The position numbers were made by a program, and so were the translations under genes. Shown here one piece after another: positions 17,797 through 26,692 of a stretch of DNA of 64,000 nucleotides (positions within the stretch are counted from its first letter, which is position 1; every line of letters starts with the position of its first letter). The stretch is from Tianweitania sp. UT-5YL-CI-8. Its GTDB lineage: Bacteria; Pseudomonadota; Alphaproteobacteria; Rhizobiales; Rhizobiaceae. The notes beneath the pieces were generated by a model. That model saw only the letters and a program-made list of their open reading frames with translations, was not told the DNA's origin and searched no databases. The stretch is taken from contig NZ_JASCRR010000013.1 in the NCBI RefSeq assembly GCF_030010215.1, forward strand, positions 44,825 through 108,824, read 5' to 3'.

Positions 17797-18857
17797 ACCG
17801 GCCGATGATCCGCAAACCTGCCGTTGCGGTTTTCCGTAAATCCGCGCTTCCGGTTTTACTGATTTCTGCGACCATGCTCGCCGGTTGCGCGACGGCGAAA
17901 AAGCCTCCTCAAATCAGCTACGACCAGAACGTGCCTCCCTTGCCGGCCTTGCCGGCCGCCATCACGGACGATCGCCCACGTCCGCTACACGTTCCTCCCG
18001 CTTGGACCCCAGCGAAGGGCGGTGGTACAGCCAGCACGCCAGTCGCTCGCGTCGAGAACGCCAATGCCGCCGCTCGCGTGCAGCCGCGCCGCGAAGGCTA
18101 TTTCAACTCGATCCAGATCTATCCGTGGAGTGAAGGGGCGCTCTATCAGGTCTATGCGGCGCCAGGCCAGATAACGAACATCGCCCTGGAACCCGGTGAG
18201 TCGCTGACGGGCGCTGGGCCGATCGCGGCCGGCGATACCGCCCGCTGGATTATCGGCGACACCGAGAGCGGCAGCGGCACGACACGCCGTGTCCATATCC
18301 TCGTGAAACCGACCCGACCGGAGATCACGACCAATCTTGTCGTGACCACCGACCGCCGCGTGTACACGATCGAGCTGCGTTCCGGCGAGAAGCCCTACAT
18401 GCCGTCCGTCGCATGGTCCTATCCGCAGCCGCGTCTCGGCAGGGGCCAGAGCATTCCGGCGACGCCAGTCATCCCGGCAGTGGTCGCGCGCAACTACCGT
18501 TACGGCTTGACCGGCGGCAATCCCCCATGGAAACCCGTCACCGTCTATGACGATGGTCGGCGCGTCTACGTCGAGTTTCCCAGAGGGATCGTGCAGGGCG
18601 AGATGCCGCCGATCTTCGTCATCGGTCCGGACGGCGAAGCGCAGCTCGTCAACAGTCGTATCCACCAACACATCCTGATCGTCGACCGCCTGTTCGGCGC
18701 TGCCGAGCTTCGCCTTGGCAGCGGCCACCGTCAGCAGGTCGTCAGGATCGTCCGCACCGATGGGGGGAGGAGCGGTCCACAGTCGTGGATGCGAAGATCC
18801 AGTGGACGTTCGCAAGCGAGGAACGGCTGGAGCCATAGCGGAGGGCAGGGGTCATGA
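17793..18857 (+). CDS. trbG: Conjugal transfer lipoprotein TrbG (VirB9-like)
   Basis: VirB9-type outer-membrane core protein, 354 residues. The N-terminus has a lipoprotein signal with lipobox LAGC (Cys at about residue 29). The beta-rich C-terminal domain includes KPVTVYDDGRRVYVEFP and HQQVVRIVRTDGG. After that domain there is an unusual tail of about 30 residues rich in Ser, Arg and Gly that I do not know from other TrbG proteins. The stop still overlaps trbI by ATGA, so the tail appears to be real coding sequence rather than a frameshift product. Confidence 0.88.
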   Translation: MNRPMIRKPAVAVFRKSALPVLLISATMLAGCATAKKPPQISYDQNVPPLPALPAAITDDRPRPLHVPPAWTPAKGGGTASTPVARVENANAAARVQPRREGYFNSIQIYPWSEGALYQVYAAPGQITNIALEPGESLTGAGPIAAGDTARWIIGDTESGSGTTRRVHILVKPTRPEITTNLVVTTDRRVYTIELRSGEKPYMPSVAWSYPQPRLGRGQSIPATPVIPAVVARNYRYGLTGGNPPWKPVTVYDDGRRVYVEFPRGIVQGEMPPIFVIGPDGEAQLVNSRIHQHILIVDRLFGAAELRLGSGHRQQVVRIVRTDGGRSGPQSWMRRSSGRSQARNGWSHSGGQGS

Positions 18858-20011
18858 CCGAGAACAGTACCAACACTGCAGCTCCCATGCGCCTTCGCTC
18901 CGAGGCGCCGCGCGTCACACGCCTTTCGCGGAAGGTGCTGGCAAGCGTTGCGGCCGTCGGGCTGGTCGGCATCGGCGGCGCGCTGATCTACGCCTTCCAG
19001 CCCCGCGATGGAGGTCAGGGCGGAGAGGAACTTTACTCGACCAACAACCGCCAGACCGCAGATGGCCTCGCAGGCCTGCCGCGCGACTATACCGGTCCTG
19101 TGCTAGGCCCGCCGCTGCCCGGTGATCTTGGGCGGCCGATTCTCGACGCCCAGAACAGGGGCCAGCCCGTTGTTCCGCCGACAATCACAACCCCAACCGT
19201 CGACGAGGCGGAGCAACGCCGGCGAGCCGAGGAAGAAGCGGCACGAACCAGCCGCGTGTTCTTCCAGACACAACCCAGCACGACACCGACGATACCCAAT
19301 AGCTCGACGAAACCGAACGTACCCGGCTTCGATCTCGCCGGCCTCGCGGGGCAGCCCGGTCAGCAGACCACGCAGGATCGCCAGCTTGCTTTTCTCAATG
19401 CGCCCATTGATCGCCGGACCACATCGTCGGATCGGGTCATGGCTCCGGCTTCGCCGTTCATCCTTCAGGCCGGGGCGGTGATCCCGGCCGCGCTCATCAC
19501 CGGCATCCGCTCCGATCTGCCTGGCCAGATCACGGCGCAGGTAACGGAGAACATCTACGACAGTCCGACCGGCCGAATTCTGCTCGTGCCGCAAGGCACG
19601 CGGATTATCGGCCAATACGATAACAACGTGCAGTTCGGTCAGAGACGGGCACTTTTGGTCTGGAACCGGCTGATCTTTCCGAACGGCCGTTCGATCGTGC
19701 TCGAACGCCAGCCGGGTGCGGACACGCAGGGTTATGCCGGTCTGGAGGATGGCGTCGACTATCACTGGTGGGATTTGGCCAAGGCGGCCGGACTGTCCAC
19801 GCTCCTCGCTATCGGCACTGAACTCGCCGTCAGCGATGAGGACCGGCTGGTCGCAGCGATCCGGGACGGCGCTCAGGACACCATCAACGACGTTGGGCAG
19901 CAGATCATCCGGCGCCAATTGCAGGTCGCGCCGACGCTGACCATCCGGCCGGGCTTCCCAATCCGCGTCATCATCACGCGCGACCTTATCCTCGAACCCT
20001 ACAGAGGTTGA
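18854..20011 (+). CDS. trbI: Conjugal transfer protein TrbI (VirB10-like)
   Basis: VirB10-type scaffold spanning both membranes, 385 residues. A membrane helix lies near residues 30-52 and is followed by a Pro/Thr-rich periplasmic linker. The C-terminal beta barrel domain starts around residue 195 (SPFILQAGAVIPAALITGI) and includes LLVPQGTRIIGQYDNNVQFGQ. Length and order are typical. It is the last channel gene of the operon. Confidence 0.92.
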   Translation: MTENSTNTAAPMRLRSEAPRVTRLSRKVLASVAAVGLVGIGGALIYAFQPRDGGQGGEELYSTNNRQTADGLAGLPRDYTGPVLGPPLPGDLGRPILDAQNRGQPVVPPTITTPTVDEAEQRRRAEEEAARTSRVFFQTQPSTTPTIPNSSTKPNVPGFDLAGLAGQPGQQTTQDRQLAFLNAPIDRRTTSSDRVMAPASPFILQAGAVIPAALITGIRSDLPGQITAQVTENIYDSPTGRILLVPQGTRIIGQYDNNVQFGQRRALLVWNRLIFPNGRSIVLERQPGADTQGYAGLEDGVDYHWWDLAKAAGLSTLLAIGTELAVSDEDRLVAAIRDGAQDTINDVGQQIIRRQLQVAPTLTIRPGFPIRVIITRDLILEPYRG

Positions 20012-20013
20012 TC

Positions 20014-20265
20014 ATGGCAAAGCTGAAACTTGGCCCGCTCGCGGACGACAAACCGATTAGAGTCACGATCGAGTTGCCCGCCCAACTCCATCGCGATCTT
20101 GTCGCATACGGTCGTCTGCTCGCGGAACCGGGAACTCCACCGATTGAGCCGGTCCGCTTGATCGTCCCGATGCTCGAACGCTTCGTCGTTACTGATCGCG
20201 GATTTGCCAAGGCGCGGCGATCGGCAAATGCGCCAGTCGCAACAGGCGATCAAAACCGGTCATAG
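20014..20265 (+). CDS. DUF2274 domain-containing protein
   Basis: An 83-residue protein starting MAKLKLGPLADDKPIRVTIE, the DUF2274 signature. It has a ribbon-helix-helix-like appearance and nearly always follows trbI in this ICE type. Function unknown. The ATG at 20014 has AGAGG upstream, two bases after the trbI stop. Its last six bases overlap the 3' end of the convergent LysR gene. Confidence 0.82.
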   Translation: MAKLKLGPLADDKPIRVTIELPAQLHRDLVAYGRLLAEPGTPPIEPVRLIVPMLERFVVTDRGFAKARRSANAPVATGDQNRS

Positions 20266-21186
20266 CCGGGGAGAAGACTGCCGCGAAATCGCTTTGGCCA
20301 AGCTTAGTAAGCGCCGAAATGCGGGATTGTCATTTCTGGCCGACCAAACCGCACTGAAGGGCAGGACCTCCCCGGCAATCGGTCGATATGTCACGCCGGG
20401 AAATTGAACGGCCGTCGTGGCCTCGCTGGTCAATGTCAGGCCACGGCCAATCGCAACCAAAGGCAAGAGGTTGTCGCGCCCAACATACTGCGGCTGGACA
20501 TGAGGGTGATGCCCCAAGTCAGAAAGTCTATGGACAAGGTACTCATGCATTTGAGGGCCGGGCGCGGCGTCGCTGACGATGAAGTGCTCGCCTGCCAGAT
20601 CGGCCCAGTTTAACACTTCTTTGCGCGCCAGCGCGTATTCTTCAGGCAAAACGGCGAACACCTGTTCCGACCACAAATGCGCCGTTTCACATTCCGTCCA
20701 AGCAGATGTGCCTGTAATGAACGCGACATCCAGGCGGAGCTGGCGGATGCCGGCAACATGCTCCGCTGGATTGCCGTCGATCAACTCGGTCCGTACGCCG
20801 TTATAGTCCTTGCTGTATGAGCGCAACAAATCAGAGAGGAAACCTGAAGCCAGAGACGAGAAGATGCCGATCCTGACCACACCTTCTTCGCCGCGTCCGA
20901 CTGTGCCGATGTGGCGACGCCCCTCGTGGATCGCTCTCAAGCCTTGCCTAGTCCTTAATAGGAATATCTGGCCGGCGTAGGTCAGCGATACTCCGTTCGT
21001 GCATCGGTGAAAAAGCGAGACGCCAACCTCATCCTCCAGATCGCGAATGCCGCGACTGATCGCTGATTGACATATTCCGAGAGCGTTCGCCGCCTTCCGG
21101 AAGCTGCCATGCTCCGCAGCCGCCACGAAATAACACAGGTGGCGAATCTCTATTGCGTCACACTTCTTCGCCCCACGTTGTGTCAT
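20260..21186 (-). CDS. LysR family transcriptional regulator (ICE-associated)
   Basis: A 308-residue LysR regulator: N-terminal winged helix (HLCYFVAAAEHGSFRKAANA, ISRGIRDLEDEVGVSLFHR) and a periplasmic-binding-protein-like effector domain. A LysR gene closing the trb cluster in opposite orientation is a standard feature of this ICE class and is thought to control transfer or element functions. Its ATG lies only three bases after the histidine kinase stop on the same strand. It may therefore be transcribed with the two-component system here, unlike in elements without this cargo. Effector unknown. Confidence 0.88.
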   Translation of the reverse strand: MTQRGAKKCDAIEIRHLCYFVAAAEHGSFRKAANALGICQSAISRGIRDLEDEVGVSLFHRCTNGVSLTYAGQIFLLRTRQGLRAIHEGRRHIGTVGRGEEGVVRIGIFSSLASGFLSDLLRSYSKDYNGVRTELIDGNPAEHVAGIRQLRLDVAFITGTSAWTECETAHLWSEQVFAVLPEEYALARKEVLNWADLAGEHFIVSDAAPGPQMHEYLVHRLSDLGHHPHVQPQYVGRDNLLPLVAIGRGLTLTSEATTAVQFPGVTYRPIAGEVLPFSAVWSARNDNPAFRRLLSLAKAISRQSSPRL

Positions 21187-21189
21187 TAG

Positions 21190-22599
21190 CTAATCGATCC
21201 TACAGGGTGTTCTCGCCGTTGTCCGGTAGAGGACTTTTCCAAGCAGTCGATCTTCACCTGTATCGGCAAAGCGCAGCTCCGCCCGTAGCCCACCCTCGCG
21301 ACGGTTTTCGAGGTATACCTCTCCGCCGAGACGCTTCATTGCGAGATCAGCGATCGCCAGACCGAGACCGCTTCCCATTGCCGTCTTGTTGCGGCCTCGA
21401 TAGAATCTGTCGCGAACCTTCGGTAACTCCTCCTCGGGTATGCCCGGGCCGCTATCGTCAATGACGACGGCGATGCCGTCTGTCTCGATCCGCACCGAGC
21501 AGCGCACCACACCGTCACCGCCCGAATGCAGGGCGGCATTCTCCATGAGGTTCCGCGCCGCAAGCGTGAATAGCGACGGGTCGACCGAGAGGCAAATACT
21601 TGCTAGCTGTGGATCCATCTCGATCGCAGCGGTGTCCGAATAATGTTGACCGATGTCGTCCGCCAATTGCCCGAGGATTTTTCCGAGATTGACATCCTGT
21701 TGGGCCGTTGCGATTTCGCCGCTCTCGGTATTCGTCAGATCGGTAAGCTGCCGCACCAGACGAGATGTCCGGTCCACCCCGATCACCATCTGGCGCAAAG
21801 CGTTGTTTCGTATCCTGGGGTCTTCGCTTCCTAACGCGACCTGCGCCTGCGTCTTCAGCCCTGCGATCGGCGTTCGCAGCTCGTGCGCCGCGAAGGCGGT
21901 AAAGTCGCGCTCTCGTTGGCGGGCCGCGCTCACGCGCCCGAAGAGCCCGTTGAGCGAGCGGATCACGGGCTTGATCTCCGAGGGTGTGTCCGCGTCCGGC
22001 AGCGCGCTCAGATCCGACGCCGGCCGTGTCTCCAACGTGCTCGCCATCGCGTTCAACGGCGCAAGCCCCTTGCGAACGCTGAGCCAGATCAGTCCCGCGA
22101 GAATTGGGAGGATCAACAACGCGGGCAGAGCGAGGCCACGGATCACGTCCGTAACCAGCCTGTCGCGGACGCGCATGTTGTCTCCGACGAGCACGCGCAT
22201 GCCGGGGTCGCTGTTCATCACTGCATAGACGCGCCAGATTTCTCCACCTACCACCGTCTGGGAGAACCCTTCGCCGCTATCGGTGAGAGGCGTTGCCGGA
22301 GCCGCGTCAGAGCGCCCGACCAATGTTCCGTCGAGCGCCCAGATCTGGCACGAGAGCTGACGGTCGTAGGACGCGTGGAGGGCCGGTTCGACGGTCGGTA
22401 TCTGCGCCGCGCGCTTGGGGTCGATCTCCTGACTGGTTATCAGCGAGCTGACCATGCGCGCCGCTTCGATCAGGCGCGCGTCGAGAACCCGTTCGACCTC
22501 GGCGCGCGTGCTGAGATAAATCCAGACGATCGCCGACATCCAGACAACGCCCGTTGTGATCATCAGGATCATGAACAGCCTGCTGCGGATCGACCTCAT
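21190..22599 (-). CDS. Sensor histidine kinase, QseC/PmrB-like
   Basis: Membrane histidine kinase of 469 residues. Helices at about 9-30 and 153-173 flank a periplasmic domain with one Cys (C84 in QLSCQIWALDG). The HAMP-like segment is followed by the H-box FAAHELRTPIAGL (phosphorylated His H239), the N-box NLMENAALHSGG, and the G-boxes DDSGPGIPEEE and GSGLGLAIADL. It resembles QseC/PmrB. The start overlaps the response regulator stop (ATGA). The stimulus is unknown; the gene set it seems to control suggests envelope or thiol stress. Confidence 0.9.
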   Translation of the reverse strand: MRSIRSRLFMILMITTGVVWMSAIVWIYLSTRAEVERVLDARLIEAARMVSSLITSQEIDPKRAAQIPTVEPALHASYDRQLSCQIWALDGTLVGRSDAAPATPLTDSGEGFSQTVVGGEIWRVYAVMNSDPGMRVLVGDNMRVRDRLVTDVIRGLALPALLILPILAGLIWLSVRKGLAPLNAMASTLETRPASDLSALPDADTPSEIKPVIRSLNGLFGRVSAARQRERDFTAFAAHELRTPIAGLKTQAQVALGSEDPRIRNNALRQMVIGVDRTSRLVRQLTDLTNTESGEIATAQQDVNLGKILGQLADDIGQHYSDTAAIEMDPQLASICLSVDPSLFTLAARNLMENAALHSGGDGVVRCSVRIETDGIAVVIDDSGPGIPEEELPKVRDRFYRGRNKTAMGSGLGLAIADLAMKRLGGEVYLENRREGGLRAELRFADTGEDRLLGKVLYRTTARTPCRID

Positions 22600-23261
22600 G
22601 CACTGTCCTCCGCGAGCTTGTAGCCCACCCCACGCACAGTCTCGATAATTCCGGGTCCAAGCTTTTGTCTTAGATTATGGATGTGAACCTCGATCGTATT
22701 GCTCTCCACATCCTCCTGCCAGCCATAGAGCTTATCCTCGAGCTGCGATTTCGACAGAATCTGGCCCGGCCGATCTATCAGAGCGTGCAGGATGGAGAAC
22801 TCGCGGCGCGAAAGACGAACCGCCTCACCACACTTCGAGACTGCCATGGTGGCAGGCTCCAGGCGAACATCCCGCCAGACTCGGCAAGCGGACCCGCCCC
22901 CGTTGCCCCGCCTCGTTAGGGCGCGCAGCCGCGCAGCGACTTCGTTCAGATCGAAGGGCTTGCCGAGATAATCGTCCGCGCCGGCATCCAACCCGGCGAT
23001 GCGGTCGGGCACGCTGTCGCGCGCGGTCAGCAACAGCACCGGCGTTGCGACCTGACGTACACGCAGTTCGCCCAGGACTTCAAGGCCCGACCCGTCTGGA
23101 AGCATTAGATCGAGAACGATCGCATCGAAAGCGGAGCTGCGCAAGGCGGCCGAAGCATCGGCGCAGGTGGCGACGGCATCAACGGTGAAGCCGGCCAAAC
23201 CCAGCCCGACTTGCAAGCCGTTCATTAATACAGCGTCGTCTTCGACCAACAATACTCTCAT
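22596..23261 (-). CDS. OmpR-family response regulator, QseB/PmrA-like
   Basis: A 221-residue two-domain regulator. The receiver domain has the acidic pocket VEDD (residues 7-9) and the phosphoacceptor D51 in VLDLMLPDG. The C-terminal winged helix has SRREFSILHALIDRPGQILS and ends IETVRGVGYKL. The start at 23261 (MRVLLVEDD) is canonical; an upstream in-frame start would add 16 unrelated residues. A CTTAAG-N5-CTTAAG box lies 49-65 bp upstream. This is the known PmrA/QseB recognition pattern, so autoregulation and control of dsbA are likely. Confidence 0.92.
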   Translation of the reverse strand: MRVLLVEDDAVLMNGLQVGLGLAGFTVDAVATCADASAALRSSAFDAIVLDLMLPDGSGLEVLGELRVRQVATPVLLLTARDSVPDRIAGLDAGADDYLGKPFDLNEVAARLRALTRRGNGGGSACRVWRDVRLEPATMAVSKCGEAVRLSRREFSILHALIDRPGQILSKSQLEDKLYGWQEDVESNTIEVHIHNLRQKLGPGIIETVRGVGYKLAEDSA

Positions 23262-23309
23262 GCGCACAATACCCCAGACGCGACAGAACAATGGAAATCC
23301 CGTGCCCAC

Positions 23310-23326
23310 CTTAAGTCAGCCTTAAG
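23310..23326. promoter_or_regulatory. PmrA/QseB-type box 1 (response regulator / dsbA divergent promoter)
   Basis: CTTAAG-TCAGC-CTTAAG: two exact half-sites with 5-bp spacing between the divergent response-regulator and DsbA genes. It is one of six such boxes in the window and matches the published PmrA pattern YTTAAK-N5-YTTAAK. Confidence 0.8.
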
Positions 23327-23395
23327 GTGGCGGACGTGAATCGCAGGCCGTGCAGGCGTCGACCTGTCCGTATCAAGACCAAAAGGAGATCCTAT

Positions 23396-24037
23396 ATGCC
23401 AGCTCTTACGCGTCGCGGCGCCGTGCTCGCCATTGGTGGCGCCGTGTTGACCGTTCCTCTGATGAACCGCGGGGCACTCGCGCAGACCGCCGCCGACGTC
23501 TCCAAGGAAATGATCCTTAACGATCCGGCAGCTCCGGTCTCGGGCAACCCGAAAGGCGACCTGACCATCGTCGCCTTCCTTGATTACAACTGCCCCTATT
23601 GCAAGGAATCCGCCCCGGACCTCGACCGGGTGATCAAAGAGGACGGCAAGATCAGGCTGGTGTACAAGGATTGGCCCGTCATCCGGCCGACTTCGATCGA
23701 TGGCGCCATGATGGCGCTCGCCGCGAAATATCAGGGCAAATACGACGTCGCGCATCACGCCCTGATGGGTATTCCCGGCGCGGGCGTTCCGAAGGAGAAG
23801 ATGCGGCAGGGCCTCCAGGCCGCCGGCATCGACATGGCCCGCCTCGACGCCGACATGAAGGCCAAATCCGCAGAGATCGACGCCATCATCAAGCGGAACA
23901 TGGCGCAAGCCGACGCCATCGGGTTCTCGGGAACGCCGGCCTACCTCGTCGGCCCATTCCAGACGTCGACGCTCGACTATCAGGGGTTCAAGCAGGTGGT
24001 AGCGGATGCGCGCAAAAAGCAGGCGGAAAGCAAGTGA
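23396..24037 (+). CDS. DsbA family thiol:disulfide oxidoreductase, exported
   Basis: Periplasmic thioredoxin-fold protein of 213 residues, similar to the Com1/ScsC branch of DsbA. A twin-arginine-like signal (TRRGAVLAIGGAVLTVP) precedes the mature domain. The active site is C66-P-Y-C69 in LDYNCPYCKES, and the cis-Pro loop is FSGTPAYLV. The ATG at 23396 follows AAGGAG. It is divergent from the two-component system across a PmrA-type box. It may oxidise, isomerise or reduce cysteines depending on its partner; DsbD encoded at 36147 could reduce it. Confidence 0.87.
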   Translation: MPALTRRGAVLAIGGAVLTVPLMNRGALAQTAADVSKEMILNDPAAPVSGNPKGDLTIVAFLDYNCPYCKESAPDLDRVIKEDGKIRLVYKDWPVIRPTSIDGAMMALAAKYQGKYDVAHHALMGIPGAGVPKEKMRQGLQAAGIDMARLDADMKAKSAEIDAIIKRNMAQADAIGFSGTPAYLVGPFQTSTLDYQGFKQVVADARKKQAESK

Positions 24038-24050
24038 GAGGGTCATGCTC

Positions 24051-25313
24051 TCACCAGCCCCGCTCGCGATGCCTGATGTCGATCGTGCCGCCCTTCAGCA
24101 TATGAGACCAGTAGAGCCAGGGAAGGAACTTCGTTTTCAAGTACCACATGCTCTTACGGGGCACGCGCGGATCGAGCGGAAAACTCGGCGTCACCTTGCC
24201 GCCATAGGCGAACTCGGCAAGCACGATCTTGCCGAGGGCGACCGTCAGCGGGCACGAACCGTAGCCGTCATAGGTCTTGGGCATGGGCTTGTCCTGCATG
24301 GCGGCCAGCAGATTGGCGACCACGATCGGGGACTGGAGCCGGACGGCCGCCGCCGTCTTGGCGTTCGTGGTGGAAGCTGCATCTCCGAGCGAGAACACGT
24401 TCGCATAGCGGATATGACGCAGGGTTGCCGAATCGACATCGATCCAGCCCGCTGCGTTGGCCAGCGGACTTTCCCGCACGACATCGAGCCCCGTCTGAGG
24501 CGGGACAACATGGATCATGTCGAAGCGCATCTCGACGTCGCGTGCCACGCCATCTTTGTCGGTTACGGAGAACAGTGCCGCCTTCGCGGCACCGTCGATG
24601 GCGATCAGGTCGTGCCGGTAGCAGACGTCGATACCGTAATCGTCGACGGCCCTCTGCAACGGCGGCACAAAAAACGGCACGCCGAACAGCGCGTCGCCAG
24701 CAAGGCAGAATTTCAGCTTCGAACTGCCGAGCCTGCCAGCCCGCCGAAGATGATCGCCCATCATGTACATTATCTTCTGGGGTGCACCGGCGCATTTGAT
24801 CGGCATCGCCGGCTGGGTGAAAAGCGCGGTCCCGCCCTGGAAGCTCCGTACAAGCTCCCAGGCATATTCGGCCATGTCGGCCCGATAGTTGCTGCACACC
24901 CCGTTCTTGCCAAGCGTGTCCTTAAGCCCCTGGATGGCGTCCCAGTCGATCTTCAGTCCGGGACAGGCGACGAGATAATCGTAACCGAGCGCCCGGCCGT
25001 CGCTCATCCTGACCAGGTTACTATCCGGGTCGAAGGCGCTGACCGCCGCCTTAATCCACGTCACACCCTTCGGGATCAGCGATCGCTCCTCGCGCTCGGT
25101 TTGCCGGCGCGTGAAGACACCCGCACCGACCAGCGTCCAGCCCGGCTGGTAGGAGTGGGACTCCGAGGGCTCGACGATCGCGACGTCCAGCTTCGCATCG
25201 TGCCGCTTCAGCGCGGCCGCCACGGTGATGCCGGCCGCGCCGCCACCGACAATGACGATCCTGTGCCTCAGACCCGGCGCCTCAGCGGCGCGGATGTCCT
25301 GGACAGCTTCCAT
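24051..25313 (-). CDS. sqr: Sulfide:quinone oxidoreductase (SQR-like flavoprotein)
   Basis: FAD enzyme of 420 residues that oxidises sulfide and passes electrons to quinone, giving a persulfide or sulfane sulfur. The FAD-binding VIVGGGAAGITVAAAL is at residues 20-35. Two redox cysteines fit the type II (SQRDL-like) pattern: C140 in GKNGVCSNY and C174 in MPIKCAGAPQK. The C-terminus has LKTKFLPWLYW, a membrane-association segment. It is divergent from the persulfide dioxygenase fusion blh, which would use its product. A TTACA direct-repeat motif lies between them. Confidence 0.85.
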   Translation of the reverse strand: MEAVQDIRAAEAPGLRHRIVIVGGGAAGITVAAALKRHDAKLDVAIVEPSESHSYQPGWTLVGAGVFTRRQTEREERSLIPKGVTWIKAAVSAFDPDSNLVRMSDGRALGYDYLVACPGLKIDWDAIQGLKDTLGKNGVCSNYRADMAEYAWELVRSFQGGTALFTQPAMPIKCAGAPQKIMYMMGDHLRRAGRLGSSKLKFCLAGDALFGVPFFVPPLQRAVDDYGIDVCYRHDLIAIDGAAKAALFSVTDKDGVARDVEMRFDMIHVVPPQTGLDVVRESPLANAAGWIDVDSATLRHIRYANVFSLGDAASTTNAKTAAAVRLQSPIVVANLLAAMQDKPMPKTYDGYGSCPLTVALGKIVLAEFAYGGKVTPSFPLDPRVPRKSMWYLKTKFLPWLYWSHMLKGGTIDIRHRERGW

Positions 25314-25352
25314 GGCATTCCTCCCACTTGCAGAACTATATATCTGGTTTTA

Positions 25353-25365
25353 TGTAAGTATGTAA
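25353..25365. promoter_or_regulatory. TTACA direct-repeat motif A (SQR / blh divergent promoter)
   Basis: On the minus strand TTACA-TAC-TTACA. It is one of three copies of TTACAYAMTTACA in the window, all in promoter regions (others at 50149 and 61942). It is a candidate operator for the ArsR-type regulator encoded at 60862. Confidence 0.6.
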
Positions 25366-25396
25366 TTAAGATTGACAGGCGTCAAGGAGGAGCCCC

Positions 25397-26692
25397 ATGA
25401 AACCGATACCGGTCACGAAGAAGTTTTCCGTCGCGGGGCAGCTTCAGCCCGAGGACTTCGCCGAACTTGCTCGCAACGGCTTCAAGACGATCATCAACAA
25501 TCGGCCCGATGGCGAAGAGGGTTCGCAGCTCGGGTCGGCAGCAGAAGAAGAGGCGGCCAGAGCGGCAGGTCTGGACTATGTCTTCATCCCGGTAACCAGC
25601 AGCAACATGCGGCCGGAAGACGTGCGGCGCTTCGCGGAGACGATCGTCGCCTCGGATGGTCCGGTGCTTGCGCATTGCCGCTCCGGTGCGCGCTCCTTCT
25701 ACATGTGGGTCCTGGCTGGCGATGCCGACGGGTTCAGCGACGACAAGCTAATTGCCGTCGCCGGCAAGATTGGCATTGCGCCCGACAATGCCCGCGACTG
25801 GCTGGCCGCGCATCGGCACATCGGCAAACCGGAGGTCGAGGGCTTCTACGAGAAGCGCACCGGCAGCATTCAATATGTCGTCAGCGACCCCGAGACGAAG
25901 AAATGCGCAATCATCGACCCGGTGCTCGATTATGACGAGAAGTCCGGGTCGACCAGTACCGAGCAGGCCGATACGATTCTCGCCTACATTGCGGAGAAAG
26001 GCCTGACCGTCGAGTGGATACTCGACACCCATCCGCACGCTGACCACTTTTCCGCAGCCCGCTATTTCAAGGAGAACACCGGAGCTCCAACAGCGATTGG
26101 CGCCCATGTCGTCGATGTGCAGAAACTCTGGAGGGGGATTTATAACTGGCCGGATTTTCGCGCCGATGGTCATCAGTGGGACCGGTTATTCTTCGCGGAC
26201 GATACCTTCAAGGTCGGCACGATCGACGCGAGGGTGATGTTCTCGCCGGGGCACACACTTGCCTCGATCACCTATGCCATCGGCGACGCCGCCTTCGTCC
26301 ACGACACACTGTTCATGCCGGACTCCGGCACCGCGCGCGCCGATTTCCCGGGCGGGAGCGCAAAAGTGCTCTGGAAGTCCATTCAGGACATTTTGGCCCT
26401 TCCTGACGAGACCCGCGTGTTCACCGGCCACGATTATCAGCCGGATGGTCGTCCGCCCCGTTGGCAAAGCACGGTCGGCGAGCAGAAGAAGTTCAATCCG
26501 CACATTGCCGGCCAGACCGAGGAGAGTTTCGTCAAGTTGCGCGAGGAGCGCGACGCGGTCCTGCCGATGCCCAAGCTCATCCTGCATGCACTGCAGGTGA
26601 ACATCAACGGCGGCCGGCTTCCCGAGCCGGAGGGTAACGGCAAGCGCTACCTGAAGATCCCGCTGGACGCGATCGAGGGGGCAGTCTGGTGA
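25397..26692 (+). CDS. blh: Bifunctional sulfur transferase / persulfide dioxygenase (Blh)
   Basis: A two-domain fusion of 431 residues. The N-terminal phosphatase-fold sulfurtransferase domain (DUF442) has the loop HCRSGARS with catalytic C94. The C-terminal metallo-beta-lactamase-fold dioxygenase has the metal motif THPHADHFSAA (H212, H214, D216, H217) and the later TGHDYQPDGR. Such fusions oxidise persulfides to sulfite and exchange sulfur with sulfite or thiosulfate. The ATG has AAGGAGG upstream. It is followed, with overlap, by two YeeE/YedE genes and TauE, forming a five-protein sulfide-detoxification set with SQR. BigR-type repressors usually control such clusters. Confidence 0.9.
   Translation: MKPIPVTKKFSVAGQLQPEDFAELARNGFKTIINNRPDGEEGSQLGSAAEEEAARAAGLDYVFIPVTSSNMRPEDVRRFAETIVASDGPVLAHCRSGARSFYMWVLAGDADGFSDDKLIAVAGKIGIAPDNARDWLAAHRHIGKPEVEGFYEKRTGSIQYVVSDPETKKCAIIDPVLDYDEKSGSTSTEQADTILAYIAEKGLTVEWILDTHPHADHFSAARYFKENTGAPTAIGAHVVDVQKLWRGIYNWPDFRADGHQWDRLFFADDTFKVGTIDARVMFSPGHTLASITYAIGDAAFVHDTLFMPDSGTARADFPGGSAKVLWKSIQDILALPDETRVFTGHDYQPDGRPPRWQSTVGEQKKFNPHIAGQTEESFVKLREERDAVLPMPKLILHALQVNINGGRLPEPEGNGKRYLKIPLDAIEGAVW

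Noticed and set aside
24908..24918. Single CTTAAG inside the SQR gene, with similar singles near 48931 and 50957
   Set aside because: Only one half-site each and inside coding sequence; not counted as PmrA-type boxes.
24006..25400. 464-codon plus-strand open frame across the SQR gene
   Set aside because: SQR on the minus strand has an FAD motif and redox cysteines; the opposite frame is a shadow.
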